Shown here in pieces: positions 7,242-14,713 of a DNA stretch of 19,398 nt (the stretch's first letter is position 1; each line of letters starts with the position of its first letter). Source of the DNA: an uncultured Ignavibacteriota bacterium (GTDB taxonomy: Bacteria > Bacteroidota > Ignavibacteria > Tepidaquicellales > Tepidaquicellaceae); contig CALKAJ010000025.1 of NCBI GenBank assembly GCA_937983305.1, positions 1 through 19,398 of the forward strand. Reading direction: 5' to 3'. The translations under genes and the position numbers were made by a program. The notes below the pieces were generated by a model. The model had not been told where the DNA came from, made no database searches, and was given only the letters and a program-made list of their open reading frames with translations.

Positions 7242-8192
7242 ATGAAAAAACTTTTATTGATTCTGTTTCTGATAACAATTACATCCGGCTTTTCTTACGG
7301 AGAAAGTTCTCCGGAAGAAAATAATTTTTTTCGCGAGAAAAAATATTCCATAACCTGGGGCGGACATTCAACAGTTTTGATTAATATTAACGGGAAAAGA
7401 ATTCTGACAGACCCGTTACTTACAAATAGTGTTGCAGGAATTTCAAAAAGAAAAACAGGTTGTAAACTTGATTTGAATATAAATGAAAGACCCGACATTA
7501 TTTTGATATCGCACAGCCATTTCGACCATTTATGTATGAATAGTCTGGAATTACTCGAAAAAAAATTCCCCGGAGCAAAACTCGTTTTCCCTGAAGGTGT
7601 TGAAGATTTTCTTCCGGATTTGAATTTTGATATGTATAGATTGAGAACTAACAAAAACTTTAAGAATTCGGTTGTTGGCGAATCGGTAGTAATTGACGGA
7701 GTAAAAATTACAACAGTTTACGCAAAACATTCCGGCGGGAGATATGGATTAGATTCGTATTTCTGGGAAGATAAAGGGCATACGGGCTATATAATTGAAT
7801 ACGAAGGAGTGGTAATTTTCTTTTCCGGAGATACCGGATACGATAAAAATGCTTTTAAAGAGATTGGAAATAAATTTGAAATAAATACGGCACTAATACA
7901 AACAGGTCCTTGCTTTGATTGTGAGAATGACGGCTCTGAAGAGCACGCTTCTTCGGTAGAGGCACTGAATATTTTTATTGATTTGAAAGCGAATTATATG
8001 GTACCTGTTCATTACGGCTCAATTGAGTATGATACTGATGCCGATTATCCCGTCTGGGTTTTGAAAGAGATTATTAATAAAAAATATAAAAGCCTTGTAA
8101 CTGCCGGAAATAGCGATATTAATTATGATATCAATTTTTCGGACAGAATAATTATTCTTGATGAAGGCGAAAACATTTCTCTTATTAAATAA
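7242..8192 (+). CDS. Exported metallo-beta-lactamase-fold hydrolase (UlaG/NAPE-PLD-like)
   Basis: This is a 316-aa MBL-fold enzyme. The N-terminal TWGGHSTVLININGKRILTD is typical of the UlaG/NAPE-PLD-like branch. The metal ligands are all present: SHSHFDH (H91, H93, D95, H96), H163 in AKHSGG, D197 in FSGDTGY and H257 in PVHYG. Members hydrolyse phosphodiester or lactone bonds; the substrate here is unknown. I chose the ATG at 7242, which gives a signal peptide (MKKLLLILFLITITSGFSYG); a TTG at 7215 would overlap the upstream gene and bury this peptide. A signal peptide is unusual for UlaG itself, which is cytoplasmic, and suggests an envelope substrate. It starts one base after the preceding exported protein and runs convergently into the next gene, with an 8-base overlap of the two 3' ends. 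Confidence 0.85.
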   Translation: MKKLLLILFLITITSGFSYGESSPEENNFFREKKYSITWGGHSTVLININGKRILTDPLLTNSVAGISKRKTGCKLDLNINERPDIILISHSHFDHLCMNSLELLEKKFPGAKLVFPEGVEDFLPDLNFDMYRLRTNKNFKNSVVGESVVIDGVKITTVYAKHSGGRYGLDSYFWEDKGHTGYIIEYEGVVIFFSGDTGYDKNAFKEIGNKFEINTALIQTGPCFDCENDGSEEHASSVEALNIFIDLKANYMVPVHYGSIEYDTDADYPVWVLKEIINKKYKSLVTAGNSDINYDINFSDRIIILDEGENISLIK

Positions 8193-8763
8193 ATTTCGGA
8201 TTTCTGCCGAGTGAAATTATAAGTCCGGCTGCATATATTGAAAATGAAATCATAGTAATGGGGGGCATTCCGCCGGGCCATACGGAATAGGAAAGCCAGC
8301 TTCCGTATCCAATCAATAAAACGTGTATTAGCGGAAGAATTAACAGTAAAATGTAAAACAATTTATTGTTGTTTTTTCTAAAGCCGTTTTTATCAAAATA
8401 AAAAAATAACAGCGAAATCAAAGATATAATCCCTGCAAGAATTGAAATTCCTGAATCAAATTTGAAAGTACCCGATTCGTTAAAGAATTTAAGGAAATAT
8501 ACTTTGTTTAATAAAATTATACTTATTACGGAATGAAGGATAATAAATATAAAACCTGAAAAACGTAAACTGTTATTTTCATCTTTCCCGTAATATTTTA
8601 ATATTGGCGAAATGGTTAAAAGAATTAATCCGGAAAACGAGAGAGCTTTATTTGCAATGAATAATGGTAATTGATCCCATGAATTTGTACCAAAAACTAT
8701 ATATCTTAATACTGCATATATTAACGTACCTAAAAATATTAAAATTACCGTTATTCTGTCCAT
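8185..8763 (-). CDS. Six-TM integral membrane protein of unknown function
   Basis: This is a 192-aa very hydrophobic protein with about six predicted membrane helices (roughly 3-20, 33-53, 68-85, 104-123, 133-152, 166-184). No family is certain. Two histidines lie inside helices, H77 (FIILHSVIS) and H147 (LPLIHVLLIG). The layout, with RFSGFIFIILHS in the third helix, faintly resembles ferric-reductase-like/MsrQ-type heme-binding membrane domains, where intramembrane histidines hold heme; this is a guess. WPGGMPP (162-168) is an exposed-looking loop. The ATG at 8763 is 29 bases downstream of the phosphatase stop on the same strand, so the two may be co-transcribed. Its 3' end overlaps that of the convergent hydrolase gene by 8 bases. 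Confidence 0.72.
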   Translation of the reverse strand: MDRITVILIFLGTLIYAVLRYIVFGTNSWDQLPLFIANKALSFSGLILLTISPILKYYGKDENNSLRFSGFIFIILHSVISIILLNKVYFLKFFNESGTFKFDSGISILAGIISLISLLFFYFDKNGFRKNNNKLFYILLLILPLIHVLLIGYGSWLSYSVWPGGMPPITMISFSIYAAGLIISLGRNPKFI

Positions 8764-8792
8764 TCAGGTTTTCCGGATTAAATTCACAAATA

Positions 8793-10178
8793 TTATTTTA
8801 CTACAGCTATTTTTTTAGACTGAAAATCTCCGTTGCCGGATAACATAATATAGTAAACTCCGCTCGGCAAAGAAATTGTGCTGTATCTTTCCTCGTATCT
8901 TCCGGGAGTTAAGCTTTTGTTTAAAATTATTCCTACGCTTCTTCCCGTATTATCAAATAATTCAAGTTTATAATCATTTTCTTTTTTAACTTCAAAGCTG
9001 ATTTTAAATTCCGGATTTGAAGGATTAGGATAAATTTCTTCAAGTTTAAAACCTTTTGCAACTATTTCATTTTCATTTATAATGCTCGTATTTTTGGTTA
9101 GTCTTACAGAATCAATAAATGAATTATTATTATTATAGACTTTTAGTGAAAAAGAGTTATAAGTTACATCCCCAATGCCGAAGTTATAATCTTTTACTGA
9201 TTTCAACGTGTATGAGGCATTTGAAGGAGTATATAAAGGTGCACCGCCTCCTCCAAGTACCATATGGTGAATGTTATTTAAAAAATTATGCTGATAAAAA
9301 TGTGAATGTCCTGATATCACCATATCAACACCTTTTGGTTCAAAAATATTTGTTACCATTGTTTTCATATTTGCATCCTCACCGTGTCCGCCCGAACAAT
9401 AAGCGGGATAATGTGAAATCACTATCTTCCATGTTTTTGTTGTAGAACTTAAATCAGCCATTGCAAAATTATATTGATTGCTTCCGGGACTATAACTTAC
9501 TACATTGTTAATTACCAGTACGTGCATATTTCCATAATCAAAAGAATAATAATCCTCTGTTCCGCTCTGAACAGTAATCCCTTTCGTAAATGCTTTTGTG
9601 TTTGTACCCCATCCTTCGTGATTACCTGCTGCAAGAAAAAAAGGAACTTTCGATATTATATCTAATTCTCCCTGTCTGAAAAATTCGTTTTTAAAAGATG
9701 TGTAGGTTCCGGTGTTTGCAACATCTCCGCCGTTGAGATAAAATCTTGGATTGTATGCCGGAATTAAAGCTGTTATCTGGTCATGAACTGAAGTTCCGGT
9801 TCTGTAATCTCCAATCCATAGAAATCTGAAATCCGTTTGTTCGTTACAGGCGGTAATAAAATTATATCCGCTTGATGTTGAAGCAAGCTGTGTTGCTTTA
9901 TAAAAATAATTTGTATTCTCGGTTAGTCCGGTCAACTCAATTTTATGTACATAAGTATTATTTGAGGTGATACTCATGATATTTGTCTTTGCCGTATTAC
10001 CGTATAAAGGTGTAATACCAAAATCAATTGTAACTGTATCGGTTGAATTACACTCTACTAAAACCCATACGCTGTTTTTTTGTACACCCATAAGATATGG
10101 CTGCATTATTATTGCGGAATTTGCATTTGCAAAAATGAATGCAAATACCATTAAAAATAATATTTTTGTTTTTTTCAT
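8793..10178 (-). CDS. Purple-acid-phosphatase-like metallophosphoesterase with T9SS sorting domain
   Basis: This is a 461-aa secreted phosphatase. After a signal peptide (about 1-21) comes a fibronectin-like N-terminal domain (about 22-112) of the kind found in purple acid phosphatases. The metallophosphoesterase core follows with its motifs in order: GDYRTG (123-128), GGDVANTG (150-157), GNHE (185-188), SHYP (255-258) and GHSHFYQH (290-297). These supply the Asp, Asn and His ligands of a two-metal site. Residues from about 379 form a type IX secretion C-terminal domain (IYPNPSNPEFKISFEV, later LPSGVYY, basic end KKIAVVK). By family knowledge, this directs transport across the outer membrane and removal of the domain. 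The likely role is releasing phosphate from organic phosphomonoesters outside the cell. The six-TM gene follows on the same strand. Confidence 0.9.
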   Translation of the reverse strand: MKKTKILFLMVFAFIFANANSAIIMQPYLMGVQKNSVWVLVECNSTDTVTIDFGITPLYGNTAKTNIMSITSNNTYVHKIELTGLTENTNYFYKATQLASTSSGYNFITACNEQTDFRFLWIGDYRTGTSVHDQITALIPAYNPRFYLNGGDVANTGTYTSFKNEFFRQGELDIISKVPFFLAAGNHEGWGTNTKAFTKGITVQSGTEDYYSFDYGNMHVLVINNVVSYSPGSNQYNFAMADLSSTTKTWKIVISHYPAYCSGGHGEDANMKTMVTNIFEPKGVDMVISGHSHFYQHNFLNNIHHMVLGGGGAPLYTPSNASYTLKSVKDYNFGIGDVTYNSFSLKVYNNNNSFIDSVRLTKNTSIINENEIVAKGFKLEEIYPNPSNPEFKISFEVKKENDYKLELFDNTGRSVGIILNKSLTPGRYEERYSTISLPSGVYYIMLSGNGDFQSKKIAVVK

Positions 10179-10275
10179 AATATAATTGTTTAATAAATTA
10201 AGTTACAATTATATTCAATAACTGTTAATAAAAGATTATGAGAGTATGAATATTATATTACTATGACAAACAAAT

Positions 10276-10309
10276 AAAAAAACCGTACTCTAAAGAATAC
10301 GGTTTTTTT
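10276..10309 (-). terminator. Rho-independent terminator of tRNA-Leu
   Basis: A 12-bp stem, 10276-10287 against 10298-10309 (AAAAAAACCGTA / TACGGTTTTTTT), has a 10-base loop. It lies one base beyond the tRNA 3' end on the minus strand and gives a U-tract in that direction. Because both arms end in A/T runs, it could also terminate rightward transcription. Confidence 0.85.
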
Positions 10310-10310
10310 G

Positions 10311-10396
10311 TGCCCGGGATCGGAATCGAACCGATACTGACCTTACAGCCAACAGGATTTTAAGTCCTGCGCGTCTACCAGTTCCGCCACCCGGGC
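10311..10396 (-). tRNA. tRNA-Leu, anticodon UAA
   Basis: This is an 86-nt class II tRNA. The acceptor stem pairs GCCCGGG (from 10396) with CCCGGGC (to 10312), with A as discriminator base. The anticodon arm is CAGGA-CTTAAAA-TCCTG, giving anticodon TAA, which reads UUA (and UUG by wobble). A variable arm (TGGC-TGTAAG-GTCA) marks it as a long-variable-loop leucine tRNA, and the T arm is ATCGG-TTCGATT-CCGAT. The CCA end is not encoded, so it must be added after transcription. It has its own promoter upstream and a terminator immediately downstream, so it is a single-gene unit. Confidence 0.96.
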
Positions 10397-10420
10397 AAAC
10401 CGGTAGTATTTTAAGTTCGT

Positions 10421-10449
10421 AATTTAGCATTTTTTTTATTTTCGTTCAA
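10421..10449 (-). promoter_or_regulatory. Sigma-70-type promoter of tRNA-Leu
   Basis: On the minus strand TTGAAC (10449-10444) and TAAATT (10426-10421) are separated by exactly 17 bases. Transcription would begin about 15-20 bases before the tRNA 5' end. The spacing, position and lack of any other candidate support it. Confidence 0.55.
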
Positions 10450-10477
10450 TACAGTAATTTAAATCTTTGTTTTTCAT

Positions 10478-10506
10478 TTTACTTGCATATTACATCTGCA
10501 TAATAT
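10478..10506 (+). promoter_or_regulatory. Possible promoter of the PEGA lipoprotein gene
   Basis: TTTACT (10478-10483) and TAATAT (10501-10506) have 17-base spacing, and the gene starts 29 bases downstream. Two near-identical 9-mers, TGCATATTA (10484-10492) and TGCATAATA (10497-10505), lie between and over the -10 element and might be regulator contacts. Confidence 0.4.
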
Positions 10507-10535
10507 AGCTTTAAGAGAATTAAATTTTTTTGGAA

Positions 10536-10910
10536 ATGAAAAATCTTTTTATTTATTTCACGGTATTTACACTGCTTGTTGTTTCAGGTTGTGCAACAAT
10601 ATTTACCGGTACAACACAAAAAATTAATTTTTCAAGTGAGCCGGCCGGAGCTAAAGTCTATATTGACGGCATTGAAGAAGGTACAACTCCTTTAACAGCA
10701 TCACTTAAAAAAGGAAAAGAATATAGTGTTGATTTTAAATTAAAAGGATATGAAAATAAATCACTTCGTTTAACATACTCTATCGGAGCAGGATGGGTTG
10801 TGCTTGATATACTCGCAGGATTAGTCGGAGTGGTAGTAGATGCTGTAACGGAAGCGTGGTTTTCTTTTGACATTGAAAACTACAAAGCTGTTATGACTCA
10901 AAGAAAATAA
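10536..10910 (+). CDS. PEGA-domain lipoprotein
   Basis: This is a 124-aa envelope lipoprotein. The N-terminus MKNLFIYFTVFTLLVVSGCA is a lipoprotein signal with lipobox VSGC, so the lipid-bearing Cys is residue 19. A PEGA domain follows (about 30-75; SSEPAGAKVYIDG, then GTTPL and GYE), a small beta-sheet module common in surface proteins. After it comes a Gly/Val-rich hydrophobic stretch (IGAGWVVLDILAGLVGVVVD), which recurs in such short PEGA lipoproteins. I chose the ATG at 10536 over a TTG six bases earlier because it begins the signal peptide cleanly. It is separate from the downstream envelope operon by 229 bases. It may anchor or brace surface structures, but no specific partner is shown. 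Confidence 0.82.
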   Translation: MKNLFIYFTVFTLLVVSGCATIFTGTTQKINFSSEPAGAKVYIDGIEEGTTPLTASLKKGKEYSVDFKLKGYENKSLRLTYSIGAGWVVLDILAGLVGVVVDAVTEAWFSFDIENYKAVMTQRK

Positions 10911-10968
10911 AAAATGAAAAAAAAATAAACATTTTTTTAAAATAAATTTTGTTATATTGCAATAGACA

Positions 10969-10975
10969 GGGGGGG
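10969..10975 (+). repeat. G7 homopolymer in the leader of the envelope operon
   Basis: A run of seven G residues stands out in an otherwise very AT-rich 229-base gap, about 165 bases before the first gene of the envelope operon. Such tracts can slip during replication and change promoter spacing or leader structure. At seven bases it may also be plain chance. Confidence 0.6.
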
Positions 10976-11139
10976 ATTTGGATTGAGAGATTTAAGTTTT
11001 GCTTTTTGTAAATTATTTTTTGAATACAATCTATATGCAATTTTTTAATATTACCATTTATATGTTGATTTTTAAGAAAATAAAAGACAAATTACACTTT
11101 TAAAATATATTATATTAACTAACTTAAAGGAAAAAATTG

Positions 11140-12369
11140 ATGTCGGGGAACAATACGAACACACCCAATGTTGAGGCACAGAACTCAACAATGACAGGAC
11201 TCTCCCAAGCTGAGCTTGAGGGAAGAGTTCAATCTTTAAGAAAGGATGATTCGGAGTTAATTCAGATCACCGATCACATAGTAAAAAATGGTATTGCTCA
11301 AATCGATAAAGAAGGGTCATTCGCTTATTTTAAATCTGCAGTTCCTTCTTTCTTGCTTTTACTGGTTTCTTTTATTATTGATGTATCTTATGTCCCCTTA
11401 TTTGGACACGTAGCAGCCAGCTTTTCTACCTGGTTATTTCCAAATATGCCTCCCGTTAATCAGGGTTTAGAGCCTATACAGCTTTGGTATTTCCCGGTAA
11501 TAGTTTACGCAATATTTTTGTTCTTCGCAGTCAGGGCTAATACAACACTCAAGCACGAGGTCCTTACTAAAGGAGTTTCGGAAGGAATAATAGTAAAAGT
11601 AATCGAAAAGTATAGCGGACTGATTGATTCAATTGGTACTGCTTTACCTCTTCTCGGTGCCGCATTACTCCTTGTCTCTATTAAGTTAGGTCCTCAGCTT
11701 TTCCTTGGTTTCTCAGTTCCATTCGAAATTAAATCAATTATTATCCTTGCAATTGCTAAATTATTTAACTCTGTATTTGAAGCACAGGGATTAAGATATC
11801 AGAAAATAATTGAAGAAGTTAAGAATGTTGAAACTGAGTACTATTATGAAAACAGAAATAAAATGCAAGCCGAACTCATAACCAAGCTCAGTGATTCAAA
11901 CAGAAAAGTTCTTGCCGAGCTTGTTATGAATACAGGTGTTGGAATTAAACAGTTTAACAAAGAAGAAATTGAATATATCTATAAGCTGATTAAAATGTCG
12001 AACGATGTAACAAAGGAATTTGAAAACAGTATGGTCAGCTTCAAAAATACACTTACCGAAATTCAGCATATAAAACTATTTGACCAGAACGTTTCAACAG
12101 AGTTAAACGCAGTATCAACAACTCTTACCAACATTGCCGGAATAGTTCAAAAATCTTCTGAATATTCAACCTTATTAAGGCAGCAGCTTGAAGCGGTACA
12201 TAAACTTGGACAGGAAGTAAATAATATTACGATAAAATTACCGGATGATAAGGCATTGAAGGAATTGCAAATGACTGCACATTTTCTGTCAGAAACAGTT
12301 TCAAATATGAAAGATCCGGCAGCATTGAAGAGTCTCGAAAACCTTGCTTACATTGCCGGCAAGAGATAA
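11140..12369 (+). CDS. Polytopic inner-membrane protein with coiled-coil tail, TolQ/ExbB/MotA- or GldL-like in layout
   Basis: This is a 409-aa protein with no family I can name securely. Four hydrophobic helices are visible (about 68-89, 115-131, 164-183, 193-211), followed by about 200 residues of charged, heptad-like sequence. The third and fourth helices, with IDSIGTALPLLGAALLLVSI, recall the TM2-TM3 pair of TolQ/ExbB/MotA proton-channel proteins (consensus near IAPLLGLLGT). The resemblance is weak, and GldL is shorter, with two helices. There is no signal peptide. I chose the ATG at 11140, not the TTG one codon earlier; a Shine-Dalgarno-like AAAGGA (11126-11131) sits 8 bases before it. 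It is the first of three closely spaced genes (38 and 44 bases apart), ahead of a GldM-like partner. My inference is the membrane motor or base of an envelope complex. Confidence 0.75.
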   Translation: MSGNNTNTPNVEAQNSTMTGLSQAELEGRVQSLRKDDSELIQITDHIVKNGIAQIDKEGSFAYFKSAVPSFLLLLVSFIIDVSYVPLFGHVAASFSTWLFPNMPPVNQGLEPIQLWYFPVIVYAIFLFFAVRANTTLKHEVLTKGVSEGIIVKVIEKYSGLIDSIGTALPLLGAALLLVSIKLGPQLFLGFSVPFEIKSIIILAIAKLFNSVFEAQGLRYQKIIEEVKNVETEYYYENRNKMQAELITKLSDSNRKVLAELVMNTGVGIKQFNKEEIEYIYKLIKMSNDVTKEFENSMVSFKNTLTEIQHIKLFDQNVSTELNAVSTTLTNIAGIVQKSSEYSTLLRQQLEAVHKLGQEVNNITIKLPDDKALKELQMTAHFLSETVSNMKDPAALKSLENLAYIAGKR

Positions 12370-12407
12370 ATAAGCATTATTTAAATAATTAAACTTATTA
12401 GAAATAA

Positions 12408-13319
12408 ATGAAAGGCAATAGAGACGTAAAATTTATTATATATCAGGTGTTGTACATCTTTGTAGTGTGCGTTATTGCACTTAAGGGTGCTAACCTTGAT
12501 TTATCTGAAGTTATCTCAAAAGATAATGTTGTTAAAAAACAATATGCCGACTCATTAAAAGCGTATATTGATTCAATTTTAGCTCTTGGGTTGGTTCCCA
12601 AAATTGAGATTGATACTTCAATGATTCCTGCTGAAGAGTATGAAAAACTTAAAATGCAGTTATCACAAATGCAGCTTCAGGTTCAGACAATTTCTCCTCA
12701 GATTACTCAACTTCAGCAGCCTCAGATTGAACAGCAGAAACTTGAACAGCCGCCTGATATTAAACGGGAAGAAGGTAAGGAACAAATAATTGAAGTGCAG
12801 GTTCCTAAATTTACTCAATACTTAAGCTATACAATTAAGAATCCTTACAGCGCTACGCTAACTGTTCTTGGCGACGGCAGTGTTCTGGCAAATGTATCTC
12901 CCGGAGCATCTGCAACAATAAAACTCAGCAACCAGAAATCTATTACATATAAAGTAGGTAATTCAACGGGCAGCAGCTCTACATCTCCAAAACCGCCGCC
13001 TAAAGTTGTTGTGCAAAGACTTGCTCCTTCAGGTGACGGTGTTTCACTTAGAACTATTCAGAGTCAGGTTGGTTATCGTATTTCTATTGACGACCCGGCT
13101 CCTGACCAGTTAAAAGTTAAATTCTCAGGACCTGTTGTTGTGAAACAATCAGGTAGTACGTTTGACGTTACACTTAATTTCCTGAATTCAAAATCCCAGT
13201 TTGATAATTATACTGATAATAAAGATTCACCTTATACTATAAGTTTCAATGTGTCAATTACGGATGCTGCAGGTCAGTCGGTAACGAGAACAGGACAGTT
13301 TTCATTCAGTGATTGGTAA
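12408..13319 (+). CDS. GldM/PorM-like single-TM periplasmic protein
   Basis: This is a 303-aa protein with one N-terminal membrane helix (about 8-27) and a periplasmic body. The start (NRDVKFIIYQVLYIFVVCV, then ALKGANLDLSEVIS) resembles the GldM/PorM N-terminus: a short basic tail, a Tyr-containing helix, and an (S/K)EVIS-type segment just after it. After a helical region (about 40-85) comes a Gln/Pro-rich linker (about 86-120), a beta domain (about 130-190), a Ser/Pro hinge (188-199) and a C-terminal Ig-like beta domain (about 203-303, TGQFSFSDW at the end). GldM is about 500 aa with four periplasmic domains, so this would be a shortened relative. The helix is not followed by a cleavage site, so it should remain anchored and could pair with the membrane protein upstream, as GldM does with GldL. 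The assignment rests on reading alone. Confidence 0.65.
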   Translation: MKGNRDVKFIIYQVLYIFVVCVIALKGANLDLSEVISKDNVVKKQYADSLKAYIDSILALGLVPKIEIDTSMIPAEEYEKLKMQLSQMQLQVQTISPQITQLQQPQIEQQKLEQPPDIKREEGKEQIIEVQVPKFTQYLSYTIKNPYSATLTVLGDGSVLANVSPGASATIKLSNQKSITYKVGNSTGSSSTSPKPPPKVVVQRLAPSGDGVSLRTIQSQVGYRISIDDPAPDQLKVKFSGPVVVKQSGSTFDVTLNFLNSKSQFDNYTDNKDSPYTISFNVSITDAAGQSVTRTGQFSFSDW

Positions 13320-13363
13320 AAAATTATAATATTATTAAATACATAAACAAAACATCTATAGTT

Positions 13364-14614
13364 ATGAAAAAAGTATTTACCCCGAAGCTTGTTATAATGC
13401 TGTTAATGGCAACAGCCATTCTGCTTCAAGCTAATTTCTCTTCTGCACAGGAGGAAAATGATAACGATCCGAGAACATGGAAATATTTCAGGATCAATGC
13501 AAGAGCTACAGACGATAGTATTTTCTTGAAACTTCAGGAAGAGCTTCTTATTGACCCTCTTTTGGAAAGTTATGCTTTAACTGTTAACGTTTTAGACCCA
13601 AATCCGATAAACCAAACTGTTGTCATCGGTGACGAAACATCTCCCGACGCTCTAAGATATTCCTGGTCTCAGTTATCTAAAAGAGTTCAGGACGGTTTAC
13701 TCAACTGGACGGGTAGCAACAAGGAAAATCTGAACAAAAGAAAGTTAAATTACGGTTCAGTATTCTTAGACGCTATCAAGAAAATCAGAATTAAAGAGTT
13801 AATTGCTCCTCCTCAAAAGAAAAGAGAAATTGTTAATACTACTGCTTATATTAACCCTTATCTGCAGGCATTCGGCGGTGACCCGCTTGGAATACCAATT
13901 AAAAGAGGATTCGGATTCTCATTCTATCTTGGAACTCCATATTCAGGACCTCTTGAAACCGATAAAATCGGTGCAAACTTCCACCTCCTCGGTGCAAAAG
14001 TCGGTGTAAGTACAAGAATAAAAGAATTTGTAATGAAACATCAGGCAGGTACAACACAAAGTGAAAGTGAAGGAACTTTCGGAAAGTATAATAATGTATT
14101 CACACCGAAACTCGGTCTTGAAGCATCATACGTAATTCCGTTTGGTAACTTCTTTGAAGTTGGTTACTATACTGTTCTTGATTCAGGTGATTATGACCCG
14201 CCTCTTCAGATTAGAGTCGAAGGTGATACAACCTTTATGCCGAATAATGTAGTTTCAAACGGAAGTTATTTCAACTGGGAATTCAGATATCCGTTCAGGA
14301 CATTTGGTTCTACGAGAGCTAAGATTTATGTTGCAAGGTATATGGGAGAAACTCATATCGGTTTCTTAGGACGTGAAATGAGACTTGCAGGTTCTGTGTT
14401 TGATGTCAGAATCAATGCAACTTTAGCCGGTACACGTAACTTCCAGCTGTTATTTGAAACAATGATTGCGGATATTGCCGAAGGTTTTGGACAAACTGCA
14501 TTTGCATTCGGTCCATCAATCAGAATAACAAAAGGACCGAGCGGCTCAATGGGTGTTGTTACTGCAATGCTCAATCTGAGGTTGAAAATCGGTGACTTCT
14601 ACGACGAGAAATAA
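13364..14614 (+). CDS. Predicted outer-membrane beta-barrel protein of the envelope operon
   Basis: This is a 416-aa exported protein. The ATG at 13364 opens a signal peptide (MKKVFTPKLVIMLLMATA..., cleaved near residue 29, before EENDN). A TTG 51 bases earlier overlaps the preceding gene and is not needed. The first ~160 residues look helical and mixed. From about 170 the sequence becomes amphipathic strands with many Gly and aromatics (GFGFSFYLGTPYSGP, ASYVIPFGNFFEVGYY, WEFRYPF), ending in INATLAGTRNFQL and a last strand MLNLRLKIGDFYDEK. That suggests an outer-membrane barrel of about 12 strands preceded by a periplasmic domain. I do not recognise a named family, and it does not look like GldN. 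A hairpin follows 22 bases after the stop. Confidence 0.7.
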   Translation: MKKVFTPKLVIMLLMATAILLQANFSSAQEENDNDPRTWKYFRINARATDDSIFLKLQEELLIDPLLESYALTVNVLDPNPINQTVVIGDETSPDALRYSWSQLSKRVQDGLLNWTGSNKENLNKRKLNYGSVFLDAIKKIRIKELIAPPQKKREIVNTTAYINPYLQAFGGDPLGIPIKRGFGFSFYLGTPYSGPLETDKIGANFHLLGAKVGVSTRIKEFVMKHQAGTTQSESEGTFGKYNNVFTPKLGLEASYVIPFGNFFEVGYYTVLDSGDYDPPLQIRVEGDTTFMPNNVVSNGSYFNWEFRYPFRTFGSTRAKIYVARYMGETHIGFLGREMRLAGSVFDVRINATLAGTRNFQLLFETMIADIAEGFGQTAFAFGPSIRITKGPSGSMGVVTAMLNLRLKIGDFYDEK

Positions 14615-14635
14615 AAATTTAGTTTAAATTATATA

Positions 14636-14666
14636 AGGGAAAAGCGGAGTTTCGCCGCTTTTCCCT
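14636..14666 (+). terminator. Strong hairpin between barrel and LysM genes (terminator or attenuator)
   Basis: A perfect 12-bp stem, AGGGAAAAGCGG (14636-14647) with CCGCTTTTCCCT (14655-14666), has a 7-base loop. The tail after it (ATTTGTTTC) is only a broken T-run, so termination may be partial. The stem lies 47 bases before the LysM gene start, leaving no room for a good promoter after it. Confidence 0.72.
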
Positions 14667-14713
14667 ATTTGTTTCAAAAAGTTTTTTTAAAATTAAAAAT
14701 AAGGGATTATGTT

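Noticed and set aside
10911..10940. A-run and T-run after the PEGA lipoprotein gene as a terminator
   Set aside because: The possible stem is almost only A-T pairs with a long A-rich loop, so it would not be a stable hairpin.
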